Of a stretch of 64,000 nt of DNA, positions 1 through 8,894 are shown piece after piece. Where the stretch lies: positions 2,976,001-3,040,000 of the forward strand of contig NZ_CP058334.1 of NCBI RefSeq assembly GCF_013391085.1, read 5' to 3'. The stretch's first letter is position 1, and the number at the start of each line of letters is the position of its first letter. The position numbers and the translations under genes were made by a program. The notes below the pieces were generated by a model. That model searched no databases and was not told where the DNA came from. It saw only the letters and a list, made by a program, of their open reading frames with translations. This DNA is from Natronomonas halophila. GTDB lineage: Archaea > Halobacteriota > Halobacteria > Halobacteriales > Haloarculaceae.

Positions 1-1100
1 AGGAACGGCTGGTCGCCGAACCACGGCGTGTTCAGCCACGAGAGTATCGTGACCGCGAGCGTGACGACGAATACGCCGACGATGCCGACGGTAGACCACG
101 TCGTGGCCCGGCCGTGGCGGGTCCCGAGCAACTGGGTCACGGCGACGGTCACCGCTGCGGCCCCGAGGAACACGAGCAGGATGGCCGTCGACACCTGGTG
201 GGTAAAGACGGTCGCCAGGCTGAACACGAAGAGGAGCCCGACGAGCCAGAGGTCGTCGGTGTAGTACAGTTTGGTGACACAGTAGAGCGCGCCGAGGAAG
301 AAGACGAGACCGAGGCTCGTCGGGATGATGTGGATGCCCCAGCGGATGAACTGGTCGGCGAAGGCGAAAAGCGCCGTCGCGAGAAGCGCCCAGCGGACCG
401 GCACGAAGAGTTTCCCGGTCGTGTAGACGAAAAGCGCCGACAGCGGAAGCAGGAGGCCGGCGGAGAGATACATCCCCGTCCGCACCGACCCGAACGTGAG
501 CGCGCCGATGGCGCCGAGGGTGTGATACAGCGGCGCCATGATGTACTTGCTGTCGGAGATTGCCGACAGCGATTCGGCCTCGACGATGCCGGTGATGTAG
601 ACGGGGACGTGCGTCCAGATGTCCACGCCGATGAAACCGGGCGTGAGGAACAGCGCCGTCATCCGAATGACGACGGCAGCGACGAGGATCTGAACCAACA
701 CCAGCCCGGGAACAAGGGCCTCGTCGTCGACGACCAGAATCTGAGCGAGAATCGTCGCTCCGATGGCCCCCGTCAGCAGGTAGACGGGCGTCGTCCGCCC
801 GCCCATGGAGTAGGTCAGGAGGACGAGGCCGGCCAGCCCCGCGAAGACGAACGAGGGTAAGTACCCGATGACGGCCCGGGGGAGGACGGCGAACTCGAAG
901 GCCGTCGACTGGCGGTTCTGTGCAGCCAGATAGACCACGCAGGCGACGCCCGCCGCCGTCGGGATGACGACGAAGAGCACCTCCTGGGTCAGCAATCGCA
1001 GTCCGAGCAGGAGCACGCTCGCGATGACGCCCACCTTCGCGAGCGTGACATCGAGCCGGTCGCCGACCAGCAACTGCTGGAGTCTGTTCTGGTGACTCAT
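1..1100 (-). CDS. Multi-pass membrane protein, possible GT-C type glycosyltransferase (3' end outside window)
   Basis: The reading frame opens with MSHQNRLQQLL at 1100 and stays open to the window edge, so at least 366 residues are present and the C-terminus is missing. Most of the visible chain is hydrophobic, with about eight or more membrane-spanning segments beginning around residue 25. A loop after a membrane segment carries GVDIWTHVP and later SDSKY, acidic patches resembling the first extracytoplasmic loop of GT-C (GT39-like) transferases; this resemblance is weak. Its position at the edge of a surface-glycan locus fits a lipid-linked-sugar transferase or polymerase, but the family is inferred, not recognised. 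No TATA box lies at the leaderless distance, so it may be read from an upstream promoter. Confidence 0.6.
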   Translation of the reverse strand, partial: MSHQNRLQQLLVGDRLDVTLAKVGVIASVLLLGLRLLTQEVLFVVIPTAAGVACVVYLAAQNRQSTAFEFAVLPRAVIGYLPSFVFAGLAGLVLLTYSMGGRTTPVYLLTGAIGATILAQILVVDDEALVPGLVLVQILVAAVVIRMTALFLTPGFIGVDIWTHVPVYITGIVEAESLSAISDSKYIMAPLYHTLGAIGALTFGSVRTGMYLSAGLLLPLSALFVYTTGKLFVPVRWALLATALFAFADQFIRWGIHIIPTSLGLVFFLGALYCVTKLYYTDDLWLVGLLFVFSLATVFTHQVSTAILLVFLGAAAVTVAVTQLLGTRHGRATTWSTVGIVGVFVVTLAVTILSWLNTPWFGDQPF

Positions 1101-1419
1101 CGGTTCCGGCCCCTTTGTGCGCGGTGCTGTGTCATCGATCCCACACCCCAAGTGGGTCGAAACCCGTGCGGTTCGCCGTGTCGATACTGTCTCCGTTCAT
1201 TATCTGTCTCACAACCATTCGCCTTGCTTGCCGTAGCGGGATTGCACGGATTGTTATATTCGCCATACCCCGAGCGAAGACCGGGTAGAGAGCGCTTTCT
1301 CGGGGGTGAAAACACGACGACGGAACCCGGATATAAGGACTTACCACCGGTACGGATGGATTACTGACACGTCGGCGAAGCCCCGGCCGAAGTCCACACT
1401 CCGCAACGACCGCCGCCGC
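1101..1419. other. Non-coding gap between the membrane protein and the glycosyltransferase
   Basis: About 320 bases with no convincing gene. Two TATA-like stretches are visible, around 1250-1260 and 1328-1337 (both nearly symmetric, so usable on either strand). On the minus strand they could drive the membrane protein gene with a leader of 100 nt or more. Short open frames here lack the codon bias of the neighbours. Confidence 0.4.
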
Positions 1420-2349
1420 TTACAGCACCGATTCGTACACCGCGCGAATCCGTTCGCCCATCCGGTCGAGGCCGAGCGGTTCGATGGCCGCTCGTCCATC
1501 GGAGGGTCCGCCGCGTTCGAGGACGTCGACGAGTCCCTCCACGAGTTGTTGGTCGGTACGACAGACGTGCGAGGGGTCGACTCCCGCGAGGCGTTCGCCG
1601 ACGTCCCCGACGTCCGTCGCGACGACCGGCAGGTTACACGCCATCGCTTCCTTGACCGAGTTCGGCGACCCCTCGCTTTTCGAGGTCAAAAGCAGCGCGT
1701 CGGCGGCGTTCATATATAAAGGCATCCGCGCGTGTGGGACGTCGTGGAGCGTCTGGATGACGATCTCGTCGTCGAGGTGGTCCCGAACCTGCTCGACGAC
1801 GCGCTCCGCGCGCGGGTAGTCCTTCATCTCCCGTTTGGCCGCATACGGGAAGAGGACGTGTCTGGCGTCGTCCCGCCAGCCGACCGCGGCCCGCGCCTCG
1901 GGTCGGGGCATCGGCCGGAACAGTTCCAGGTCGATGCCGTGGGGGATGACGTGGCAATCGACCGCCAGCGCGTCGGCCATCTCCTCGCTCATGACGATGA
2001 CGGCGTCGGCCCGCCGGGCACACCACTTGCTGAGCGGGGCCATCCCCCCCAGCAGGTCCGACCCCCACAGCGTGAGCACGACCGGGCGGTGCGGCTGGGC
2101 CAGCGCCATCGGCGCTGTCAGCCCGTAGTTGGCATGGACGAGGTCGTACGGCTCCAGCGCCTGCCGGAGCACGCGGCCGTAGAACCCGACGTAATCGAGC
2201 GGCGAGCGACTGCCCGCCGCCTCGTCGGTGACCCCCCGACTCCCGGCCACGCTCAGCGTCGTCTCCGTGATGCCCTGTCGCTGTAGCGCTTCGACCTGTT
2301 GTTCGTAGAACGGTGCGTCATCGTTGGTAACGAGATTCAATACCTGCAT
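1420..2349 (-). CDS. Glycosyltransferase family 4 (GT-B fold)
   Basis: A 309-residue cytosolic glycosyltransferase predicted to move a sugar from a nucleotide donor to a lipid-linked or protein glycan. The N-terminal Rossmann half contains the acceptor-side loop HANYG and LTLWGSD. The C-terminal half carries the GT4 signature SKSEGSPNSVKEAMA, with the E-x7-E acidic pair that binds the donor sugar, preceded by HGIDLELF, a typical donor-site segment. It is shorter than the usual 350-400 residues because the N-terminal domain is compact. It stands alone on its strand, divergent from the sulfatase-like gene at 2572. A TATA-like stretch (CTTATCC on the minus strand, near 2395) lies upstream. Donor and acceptor cannot be told from sequence. 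Confidence 0.88.
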   Translation of the reverse strand: MQVLNLVTNDDAPFYEQQVEALQRQGITETTLSVAGSRGVTDEAAGSRSPLDYVGFYGRVLRQALEPYDLVHANYGLTAPMALAQPHRPVVLTLWGSDLLGGMAPLSKWCARRADAVIVMSEEMADALAVDCHVIPHGIDLELFRPMPRPEARAAVGWRDDARHVLFPYAAKREMKDYPRAERVVEQVRDHLDDEIVIQTLHDVPHARMPLYMNAADALLLTSKSEGSPNSVKEAMACNLPVVATDVGDVGERLAGVDPSHVCRTDQQLVEGLVDVLERGGPSDGRAAIEPLGLDRMGERIRAVYESVL

Positions 2350-2571
2350 GGATGCCCCGACGAGCGGCCGTCTAGCGGGTTCCTCGACGCCGGATAAGTC
2401 GACGGGGGCGGCCCGTTCGGTTTGTTATGGTCTCCTTACTGGTACGGGCGACTCCGCGGACGACTGGCGGCATCGCCGAACGGGCTCTTGGCTGTTCTTA
2501 ACAAAGATTCCTGGTACCCCAGATGCGCCCAGTAATGCCTCCAACTGCCCTGCAGTCTTCGACGGATACCG

Positions 2572-3876
2572 ATGAGTGACGCCGCGCCGAACATCACACT
2601 CGTCTCCATCGACAGTCTCCGCGGCGACCACTGTGGCTACCTCGGCGACGACCGGGGACTCACGCCCGAACTGGACGAACTCGCCGCCGAGGGGGTGGCC
2701 TTCGAGAACGCCATCGCGACCGGTCCCCAGACGTTTTCCTCGATGCCGTCGGTCTTTACCGGCCGGCCGCGGCCGCCGACTTCCCTCGAAAACTACCCGC
2801 AGGAAAGCCACTGGGAGCGGCGGCTGGCGGCCATCGACGGCCACCTGCGCCGCTACGCGTCGCTGGCCGAGCGCCTGCAGGAACTCGGATACGACACGGC
2901 GGGTGTGACGCCGAACCCGTGGGCCTCGATGGCCTCCGGCTTCGACCGCGGCTTCGAGCGGTTCGTCGACTTCTCCGACCGCGGGTCGAAGGGATGGCCC
3001 CGCGCGCTCGCCGACCGCGTTCCCGGCATCGACGCCGACTCCCGGCCGGTCGAACTACTGTTGAACATGCTCGCTGGCGGGGAGTTTTTCGCCCAGTGGG
3101 GGGACCTCTACGACGAGATTCTGCGGACTCGCGAGGGGCTCTCCGAGCCGTACTTCCTGTGGGTGTTCATCCTCGATACCCACTTTCCCTTTATCACCTC
3201 CCGGGCCCACCGCGAAGAGCAGTCGCTGCTCGGAACCTACACCAGCGCCTATCGGTCCTCCGAGGCGATGCGGGGCAACTGCGCGGGCATGTCCGAGGAG
3301 GTCCGCGAGTCCGTCGGGCGGAGTTACCGCGACACCATCCGCGCGAGCGACGCCTTCCTCGGGCGGCTCCGGTCGGACCTCGCGGCCGACGACCCGGTGT
3401 TCATGATCCATTCGGACCACGGGGAGTCCTTCGGCGAACACGGCAACTACGGCCACCACCACAGACAGGTCTACGAGGAGAACGTCCACGTCCCCTACGT
3501 CGTCCACAACGCGGACGTGAGCGCGAACGTCAGCGCGCCGACGTCGCTGGCGTCCGTCTACGACACCGCACTCACCGTCGCCCGGGAGGGGACCTTCGAC
3601 CCATCCGACGTGACCGCCCCGTCCGTCATCGCCTCCAGCGAGTGCGGCACCAACCGGGCCGTTCGAGGCCCGCAGTTCAAATACATCGAGCGGGGCGACG
3701 AGCGGCTCCTCTTCGACCTCGACGCCGACCCCGACGAGGTGATGGACCTCTCCGAGCAGCGCCCGGACCTGTGCCGGAAGTTCCGCCGACGGCTGACCCA
3801 ACTCGATAGCCACACCGCCGAGACGGAGCAACTTCACCGGGCGACGAAAACGCTCGCGTCCCACGGCGGCATCTGA
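2572..3876 (+). CDS. Sulfatase/alkaline-phosphatase superfamily protein
   Basis: 434 residues with the fold signatures of the family: the first metal aspartate in VSIDSLRGDH (D14) and the second metal site in HSDHGESFGEHG around residue 280. The segment TFSSMPSVFTGR aligns with the nucleophile loop C/S-x-P-S-R-x-x-L-x-T-G-R of true sulfatases but puts Thr54 at the nucleophile and lacks the Pro and Arg, so formylglycine chemistry is not expected. A phospho- or sulfo-transfer/hydrolysis role on surface glycans is likely. There is no signal peptide, so it probably acts in the cytosol or at the inner membrane face. ATG at 2572 gives the complete N-terminal strand; an untranslated leader of about 70 nt is possible. 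Confidence 0.85.
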   Translation: MSDAAPNITLVSIDSLRGDHCGYLGDDRGLTPELDELAAEGVAFENAIATGPQTFSSMPSVFTGRPRPPTSLENYPQESHWERRLAAIDGHLRRYASLAERLQELGYDTAGVTPNPWASMASGFDRGFERFVDFSDRGSKGWPRALADRVPGIDADSRPVELLLNMLAGGEFFAQWGDLYDEILRTREGLSEPYFLWVFILDTHFPFITSRAHREEQSLLGTYTSAYRSSEAMRGNCAGMSEEVRESVGRSYRDTIRASDAFLGRLRSDLAADDPVFMIHSDHGESFGEHGNYGHHHRQVYEENVHVPYVVHNADVSANVSAPTSLASVYDTALTVAREGTFDPSDVTAPSVIASSECGTNRAVRGPQFKYIERGDERLLFDLDADPDEVMDLSEQRPDLCRKFRRRLTQLDSHTAETEQLHRATKTLASHGGI

Positions 3877-3978
3877 CCCACGGGTCTCGGTCGGCTTTCC
3901 TTTCGATACGAACGGCGAAAAACAGCGGCAGCAGAGACGGCCGGTGTCGGCTCGGTTCTCCTCTTCGGACGCTCTTCG

Positions 3979-4941
3979 TCAGACTCGACGCCGTGCCACG
4001 AGCAGACCGATGGTGAGCAACGCCAACAGCGTGCCGACGACCCCGAGACTCCCGTCGCCCTCCGACTCGGTTGACATCTCGGCGTCGGCCGCCGCCGTCT
4101 CGGTGTCCGGGTCGGTATCCAGCGACTCGGGCGTGGTTGCCTCCGTTTCCGTCGTCGGGGTCGACGTAGTCGACGTCTCGCTCGTGGTCGTCTCCGAGTC
4201 GGTTCCACCGTCCGAACCGCCGGCGCTGGCGTCCTCACTGGTCGATTCGCCGCCTTCCTCGACCGTGATCGGCATTTCGACTCGGTCGCCCTCGGCCTCG
4301 GCAACGAGCGTCCGCACGCCGACATGGCTCGCACTGCTGTCCCAGGTCAGTTGGGTCCGTACCGTCTGGCCGGGCTGTATGTGGAGGCCATCCCGATCAA
4401 CAGTCGCGTTGTCGACTGCAAGCCAGGTCTGTGCCGATGCCGCAACCTCGCCCGTGTTCGTCGTGTCGACCGTCACCTCCAGCGTCTCACCGGCGGTAAT
4501 CGGCGCGTTGGTTTCGACGATGCTGATATTGAAAAACGCGCCCTCCTCTATCGTGGCGGACCCGCGCGGATAGTCGTCGTCGCTCTGGACGCTGAAGGTG
4601 GTGTCTCCGGCATCGCCCTCACCCGTCTGCCACCGAAGCGTCACGTTCTGGCTTTCGTTCGGCGAGAGCGTCACCGGTGGGTGTTCCACCGAATCGACGA
4701 TTTCCAGGTTGTCGTCCTTCAGGTGAATCTGCTGGCTGTCCATCACGTCACCGGTGTTCGTAATCGTGGCGTTGACGACGAGCGGCTCGCCTTCGGTTAT
4801 CGGCGCGTTCGTCCCCGTAATCTCGACGTCGAAGTTGGCTCCCTCGTCTTCGTGTTCAGCGGCGCTTACCCCGCCAGTAAGTGTAAATAACGTTACTAAA
4901 ACCACGGTCGCCACCAGCATCCACGTACGGTCTCGAACCAT
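3979..4941 (-). CDS. Exported surface protein with two CARDB-like domains and C-terminal membrane anchor
   Basis: 320 residues. A Sec-type signal (hydrophobic residues about 7-25, ending near VSAAEH) precedes two repeated Ig-like/CARDB-type units, each starting with TNAPIT-G-ETL or a close variant, at about residues 43 and 145. A Ser/Thr/Glu-rich linker (about 235-295), typical of an O-glycosylated stalk, leads to a hydrophobic helix SLGVVGTLLALLTIG and a terminal RRR. The anchor resembles archaeal sorting signals but lacks the PGF tripeptide, so archaeosortase processing is uncertain. N-x-S/T sites are present. TATA CATACTTAACC lies about 28 nt before the start, supporting a leaderless ATG at 4941. 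It diverges from the gene at 5169. Confidence 0.8.
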   Translation of the reverse strand: MVRDRTWMLVATVVLVTLFTLTGGVSAAEHEDEGANFDVEITGTNAPITEGEPLVVNATITNTGDVMDSQQIHLKDDNLEIVDSVEHPPVTLSPNESQNVTLRWQTGEGDAGDTTFSVQSDDDYPRGSATIEEGAFFNISIVETNAPITAGETLEVTVDTTNTGEVAASAQTWLAVDNATVDRDGLHIQPGQTVRTQLTWDSSASHVGVRTLVAEAEGDRVEMPITVEEGGESTSEDASAGGSDGGTDSETTTSETSTTSTPTTETEATTPESLDTDPDTETAAADAEMSTESEGDGSLGVVGTLLALLTIGLLVARRRV

Positions 4942-5133
4942 GACTCATACCACAGCGGAATCGTGGTTAAGTATGCACTGGATACCGGACCCGAGCGATT
5001 TCGTAGAGTTACGCCGGCGGCGATAAGACGTTCCTACCGGGTGTTTGGGCGGGGCGTACCCCTGTCGCGGCCCTCGTCTCGCCGGTTCGCCCGAATTGCG
5101 AGCAGGTAGTTCCGGATTACCCTCCGTTTCCTC

Positions 5134-5141
5134 CATATAAC
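5134..5141 (+). promoter_or_regulatory. TATA box of the PT-rich surface protein gene
   Basis: CATATAAC is centred about 31 nt before the ATG at 5169, the spacing expected for a leaderless or nearly leaderless haloarchaeal transcript. The minus-strand gene at 4941 has its own TATA-like CATACTTAACC near 4965-4972. Confidence 0.6.
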
Positions 5142-5168
5142 AAATGATACGCTGGCCCTTCAGTCCGT

Positions 5169-6014
5169 ATGCGACGGGGTTCCAGCGTCTGTCTCCTGAC
5201 GGTCGTTCTACTGACCTGTGTACTCGGGGGCGCACTCCCGGACCTATCCGCCGCCGACAGCTCGGCGACGGCGGGTACAGGCAACCACTCGAACGTCTCG
5301 TCGGTCCTCATTGAACCTGTCTCGCCGCTACCGCCGATTCCCCCGCTTCCTCCGTCATCCCCCACGCCGACGCCAACGGTCACGCCGACGCCCGCCCAGA
5401 CGCCGACACCTTCGTCTACTCCGTCGGCGACACCCTCAGCGACACCATCGTCGACACCCACAGCGACGCCGTCTCCTTCTCCAACGCCGTCGCCGACTCC
5501 GAGCGCGACGCCTGCACCGGCTGCGACGCCGCGGCCGACGGTCGAACCGGCGCCGACGGTCACGCCGACGCCAACCACGACACCGGCCCCGTTCCGGATT
5601 TCGACCTCCGAGGAGACGGCCATCGAAATCGTCGACGCATCCATTTCGCCGGACTGGGTTCGGGCGGGCTATACGTCCACGGTCCGGGTGACGCTCCACA
5701 ACCCATTGGAGCGCGATAACCTGACGGTTCGCATCGTCCACGTCGAGGACCGGATTGCGACGCACAACGTGACCGTCCCCGCGGCCACGACGGTCGACCG
5801 CACCTTCGAAGTCACCTTCGAGACTCCCCGCTCCGGCATCCTCGTGGTGAACGACGTCCCGGTCGACGAACTGACCGTAGCCACGGCGGACGACGAGCCC
5901 ACGACGACGAAGATGGCCACCGAGGTCGACGACCAGCCCGGGTTCGGTCCGTTCGTCGCGCTATTTGCCCTCCTCCTCGGCGTGTTGGCCGCACGTCGGT
6001 CGATGCGGGACTGA
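5169..6014 (+). CDS. PGF-CTERM-type surface protein with long Pro/Thr-rich stalk
   Basis: 281 residues. The N-terminal signal peptide is hydrophobic to about residue 28 (ends near LSAADSS). Residues about 55-135 are an almost pure Thr/Pro/Ser/Ala repeat (TPTPTVTPTP, SATPSATPSSTP and similar), an extended stalk likely to be O-glycosylated. Residues 150-235 form one beta-rich domain with several N-x-T sites. The C-terminus is PGFGPFVALFALLLG followed by AARRSMRD: the PGF tripeptide, hydrophobic helix and basic tail of archaeosortase A substrates, so cleavage and lipid attachment to the cell surface is expected. Function beyond display is unknown. Confidence 0.82.
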   Translation: MRRGSSVCLLTVVLLTCVLGGALPDLSAADSSATAGTGNHSNVSSVLIEPVSPLPPIPPLPPSSPTPTPTVTPTPAQTPTPSSTPSATPSATPSSTPTATPSPSPTPSPTPSATPAPAATPRPTVEPAPTVTPTPTTTPAPFRISTSEETAIEIVDASISPDWVRAGYTSTVRVTLHNPLERDNLTVRIVHVEDRIATHNVTVPAATTVDRTFEVTFETPRSGILVVNDVPVDELTVATADDEPTTTKMATEVDDQPGFGPFVALFALLLGVLAARRSMRD

Positions 6015-6109
6015 CCGTCGACTCGTTGGCGGTCGGATGCGGTCGGGTCGCCGTCCGGTCCGCCGGGGTTCGTTGGTACTACCGACCCGATAGCAGCGGC
6101 GAAAACAGG

Positions 6110-6391
6110 TTACAGGTAGCCGAGCGACTCCAGGCGCTCCTGGATGGCGTCGGAGTCTTCCGGTTCGCTCTGGCTGTGTTCGGGAACCTCCTCTGGGTGC
6201 TCGCCCTCGTCGAGTTCCCGGAGGAGCGCTTCCAGAGCGAAGGTCACGTACTCCTCGACGGACTCGAAGTTCGTCTCCGGAAGCCGCTGTTCGATCTTCG
6301 TCCCGACGTGGTCCGGGAGTCGCACGCACCAGGTCTGGTCGGGCCGCTCTTCGGAGGCTGTTCTGTCGTTCGAAGGTGGGTTCTCGGTCAT
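6110..6391 (-). CDS. Small ribbon-helix-helix-like protein with sulfatase-type C-terminal tail
   Basis: 93 residues. The core WCVRLPDHVGTKIE followed by ESVEEYVTFALEALLREL has the strand-helix-helix pattern of CopG/Arc-like proteins. A Glu-rich linker follows, and the protein ends in QERLESLGYL, a tail like those ending the sulfatase-like proteins at 11501 and 15444. The ATG at 6391 overlaps the stop of the DUF354 gene by four bases, so it is translationally coupled as the last gene of the 9871-to-6110 operon. It could be a DNA-binding regulator of the locus or an adaptor that shares a tail-binding partner with the sulfatase-like enzymes. The assignment rests on pattern only. Confidence 0.72.
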   Translation of the reverse strand: MTENPPSNDRTASEERPDQTWCVRLPDHVGTKIEQRLPETNFESVEEYVTFALEALLRELDEGEHPEEVPEHSQSEPEDSDAIQERLESLGYL

Positions 6392-7527
6392 TGTTCGGTG
6401 GCGGTTTCGAGAATCGTTTCGACCATTCGTTCGGTCACGTCGGGCTGTTCCTCGATGAGGCGGTCGCGTTTCCGGTGCCATTCGGCCTCGTCGATGCCGG
6501 CCTCCACGAGGCGTTTGACCGCCTCGATGGCCCGGTCTTCGTCGCCGAAGGACGACAGCAGGCCGTAGCGGTCCTCCAGTTCGTGGAAGACGTTCTCGTC
6601 GTCGTCGCCGACCATCGTGTTCGTCCGGATTGCCGGCGTCCCGAGCAGGGCCGCCTCCGTCGACATCGTCCCGGAGTCGCCGACGTAGAGGTCGGCGTAA
6701 TAAAGGACGTCGTGGATGGCCTCCGGCGGGGTCGGAAGCGCGTGGTCGGCCAAATCGGGCGGCAGGTCTCCCTCCGCCGAGAGGTAGACCGTCCCGTGCT
6801 CGGAGAGCAACGAGACGAGTTCCCGGGCCGACTCCGGCGAGAGGCCGCGATGGCCGACGTCGTGGTAGGCGTCCCACCCGGCCAACCGGATGAGGAAGTA
6901 CGGCTCCGTCGGGTCGATGCCGTACATCGAGAGCGCGAAGGGCTCCGGTTCGAAGTACTGGGGGTGGAGGTAGGCCAGTTCCTGAAAGTCCAGCGACCGG
7001 CGCTTCTTCGCCGAGACGGGCATCTCGAAACTGTCGGGCGCACACACCGTATCGACGAAGGGCAGCGTCATCCGGTAGTTGAGTATGCGCATCAGCCGCG
7101 AGTCGATGTGCGTGTCGCTGACGACGACGTTCCGACAGCCGACGACCGTCGAGACGTGTGCGGCCGCGGGACTGAGTCGGCTGACGATGACGTCCGGTTC
7201 GAACCGGCGGGCGACCGACAGGAGCCGCTTCTCGCGGAGCAACAACTCCCACATAAGTCCCGGAAACGAATCGCCGCGGGTCGTTATCGGCGCGTGGTCG
7301 ATGCCGTAGGCGTCGAGCAACTCGACGGTCACCTCCTTGACGCGCGAGGCGACGAACGTCTCGTGGCCGCCGCGCTGCAGTACCGACAACGCGTTCCGGA
7401 ACAGGTGCACCTGTGCTGGATGACCGATATCGAAGAGGACGCGAACGCCGCTGTCGGATTCGGAGGGCGTCGGCACGTCGTGGTCCGGGGCACTGGTTCC
7501 TCGCTCCAGCGTAGCCGACAGTACCAT
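6388..7527 (-). CDS. DUF354 family GT-B-like protein (glycosyltransferase or 2-epimerase-like)
   Basis: 379 residues. RVLFDIGHPAQVHLFRNAL at about 29-47 is the DUF354 N-terminal signature. YYADLYVGDSGTMSTEAALL in the C-terminal half is the GT-B nucleotide-sugar pocket shared by UDP-GlcNAc 2-epimerases and MurG-like transferases. The start at 7527 is chosen because it lies two bases after the stop of the dehydrogenase gene and precedes the first conserved strand by a short tail. In the operon it follows a Gfo/Idh enzyme and a UDP-sugar dehydrogenase, so it may use or epimerise their product. Whether it is a transferase or an epimerase is not decidable here. Confidence 0.85.
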   Translation of the reverse strand: MVLSATLERGTSAPDHDVPTPSESDSGVRVLFDIGHPAQVHLFRNALSVLQRGGHETFVASRVKEVTVELLDAYGIDHAPITTRGDSFPGLMWELLLREKRLLSVARRFEPDVIVSRLSPAAAHVSTVVGCRNVVVSDTHIDSRLMRILNYRMTLPFVDTVCAPDSFEMPVSAKKRRSLDFQELAYLHPQYFEPEPFALSMYGIDPTEPYFLIRLAGWDAYHDVGHRGLSPESARELVSLLSEHGTVYLSAEGDLPPDLADHALPTPPEAIHDVLYYADLYVGDSGTMSTEAALLGTPAIRTNTMVGDDDENVFHELEDRYGLLSSFGDEDRAIEAVKRLVEAGIDEAEWHRKRDRLIEEQPDVTERMVETILETATEQ

Positions 7528-7529
7528 CG

Positions 7530-8894
7530 CTACGGCCACCTCCCGCCGATGGAGTAGACGGGGACGTCCGCCGACCCCGCATCGACCGCCCGTCGGCCGT
7601 CGAGAATCGGCGCGTCGAAGGCCGCCCAATCGAGGTCGGCGAACTCGTCGTGTGGCGTCACCACGACGACGGCGTCGACGTCCTGCTCGTAGACGTCCGG
7701 GAGGGCGACCCGTTCGACGTCGAGGTCGTCCCAGTCGTCCAACATCGGGTCCGCGGCGAGCACCGTCGACCCCTCTTCCCGGAGCAGTCGGGCGATGGGC
7801 AGCGACGGGGCGTTCCGGAGTTCCTCGATGTTGGCCTTGTAGGTCATCCCCAGCAGGAGGACACGGGAATCGGCCGGGGCGACGCCCTCCGTATCGAGGA
7901 CGTGCCGGAGCATCGATACGGTGTAGTCGGCCATCCCGTCGTTGATGTCTCGGGCAGTCGGAAGGAGGGGGTCGTCGACGTCGAAGGCGCCGGTGAGGAA
8001 GTACGGGTACACCGGGATGCAATGGCCGCCGACGCCGGGGCCGGGGGTGTGAATCTCACAGAACGGCTGTGTGTTGGCGACGTCGATGGCCTCGTTGACG
8101 TCGATGTCCATCGGCCGGGAGTACTTCGCCAGTTGGTTCGCCAGCGCGATGTTGACGTCCCGGTAGACGCCCTCGAAGACCTTGACGGCCTCCGCGGTCG
8201 TCGCGTCGGTGGTCTCGACGATGCGATTATCGCTGATTTCGTCGTAGATGAGCGCCGCGGCGCGGGTGCTTTCGGCGTCGACGCCGCCGACCACCTTCGG
8301 ATGGGTCCCGCGAATGTCGGCCAGCGCCTGCCCGCTGACGGTTCGTTCGGGGCAGGCGGCGGCGCCGAACTCCTCGGGGGAGAGGCCGCTCGTCTCGGCC
8401 AGCAGGGGGACGACGAGGTCGGTCGTCGTTCGCGGCGGCACCGTCGATTCGACGACGACGAGGTCGCCGGGCGACAGTCCCGCGCCCACGTCCCGGACCG
8501 CCGACAGAAGCGCCGCGAGGTCGGGTTTCTGTTCGTCGGTCAACAGCGTCGGCACCATGAGGACGTGGACGGCGGCCTCCTCGGCGGCCGCGGCCGAATC
8601 CGTCGTCGCCCGGAAGGCGCCGTCCTCGACCATGTCAGTGACGAGTTCCGAGAGTCCGGGTTCCCGTTTGATATGGCAGTCGCCGTTGTTGATGGTCTGC
8701 ACGACGTCCTCGTCGATGTCGACGCCGATGGCGTTCCCGGAGACGGCCGCATAGACAGCCGCCAGCGGCAGGCCCATCTTCCCGAGGCCGTAGACGGCGA
8801 CCGGTACGTCACCGCCGGTGAACGCCGCTCGCTGGGCGGTTTCGTCCTCGGCGGCCCCGTACAGGCCCGTGCGTTCGCCGACCTGCTGGCTCAT
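7530..8894 (-). CDS. UDP-N-acetyl-hexosamine 6-dehydrogenase (WecC/WbpA family)
   Basis: 454 residues. It oxidises C6 of a UDP-HexNAc to the uronic acid with two NAD+. The Rossmann motif VYGLGKMGLP is at 34-43. The central helix AEAVKVFEGVYRDVNIALAN is shared with UDP-ManNAc dehydrogenases. The catalytic cysteine sits in GVGGHCIPVYPYFL (C292). The C-terminal substrate domain is complete. About 30 extra residues precede the first strand; ATG at 8894 overlaps the stop of the Gfo/Idh gene by four bases and is therefore preferred. Clustered with the Gfo/Idh enzyme it would supply a UDP-HexNAc-uronate for 3-amination. GlcNAc versus ManNAc substrate cannot be told. Confidence 0.92.
   Translation of the reverse strand: MSQQVGERTGLYGAAEDETAQRAAFTGGDVPVAVYGLGKMGLPLAAVYAAVSGNAIGVDIDEDVVQTINNGDCHIKREPGLSELVTDMVEDGAFRATTDSAAAAEEAAVHVLMVPTLLTDEQKPDLAALLSAVRDVGAGLSPGDLVVVESTVPPRTTTDLVVPLLAETSGLSPEEFGAAACPERTVSGQALADIRGTHPKVVGGVDAESTRAAALIYDEISDNRIVETTDATTAEAVKVFEGVYRDVNIALANQLAKYSRPMDIDVNEAIDVANTQPFCEIHTPGPGVGGHCIPVYPYFLTGAFDVDDPLLPTARDINDGMADYTVSMLRHVLDTEGVAPADSRVLLLGMTYKANIEELRNAPSLPIARLLREEGSTVLAADPMLDDWDDLDVERVALPDVYEQDVDAVVVVTPHDEFADLDWAAFDAPILDGRRAVDAGSADVPVYSIGGRWP

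Noticed and set aside
114-860. Plus-strand open frame of 248 codons
   Set aside because: It is the antisense shadow of the membrane protein gene on the minus strand; its product is an Arg/Glu/Asp-rich sequence with no fold, typical of complementary frames in GC-rich DNA.
5300-5600. Pro/Thr repeat region suspected to be a CRISPR or DNA tandem repeat
   Set aside because: The repetition is of short Pro/Thr codons within one open frame, without equal-length spacers; it encodes the surface-protein stalk.
6392-7582. Extension of the 93-residue RHH-like gene to a 490-codon frame
   Set aside because: The first 397 codons overlap the DUF354 gene in another frame and are Arg-rich; ATG 6391 is coupled to the DUF354 stop by a four-base overlap.
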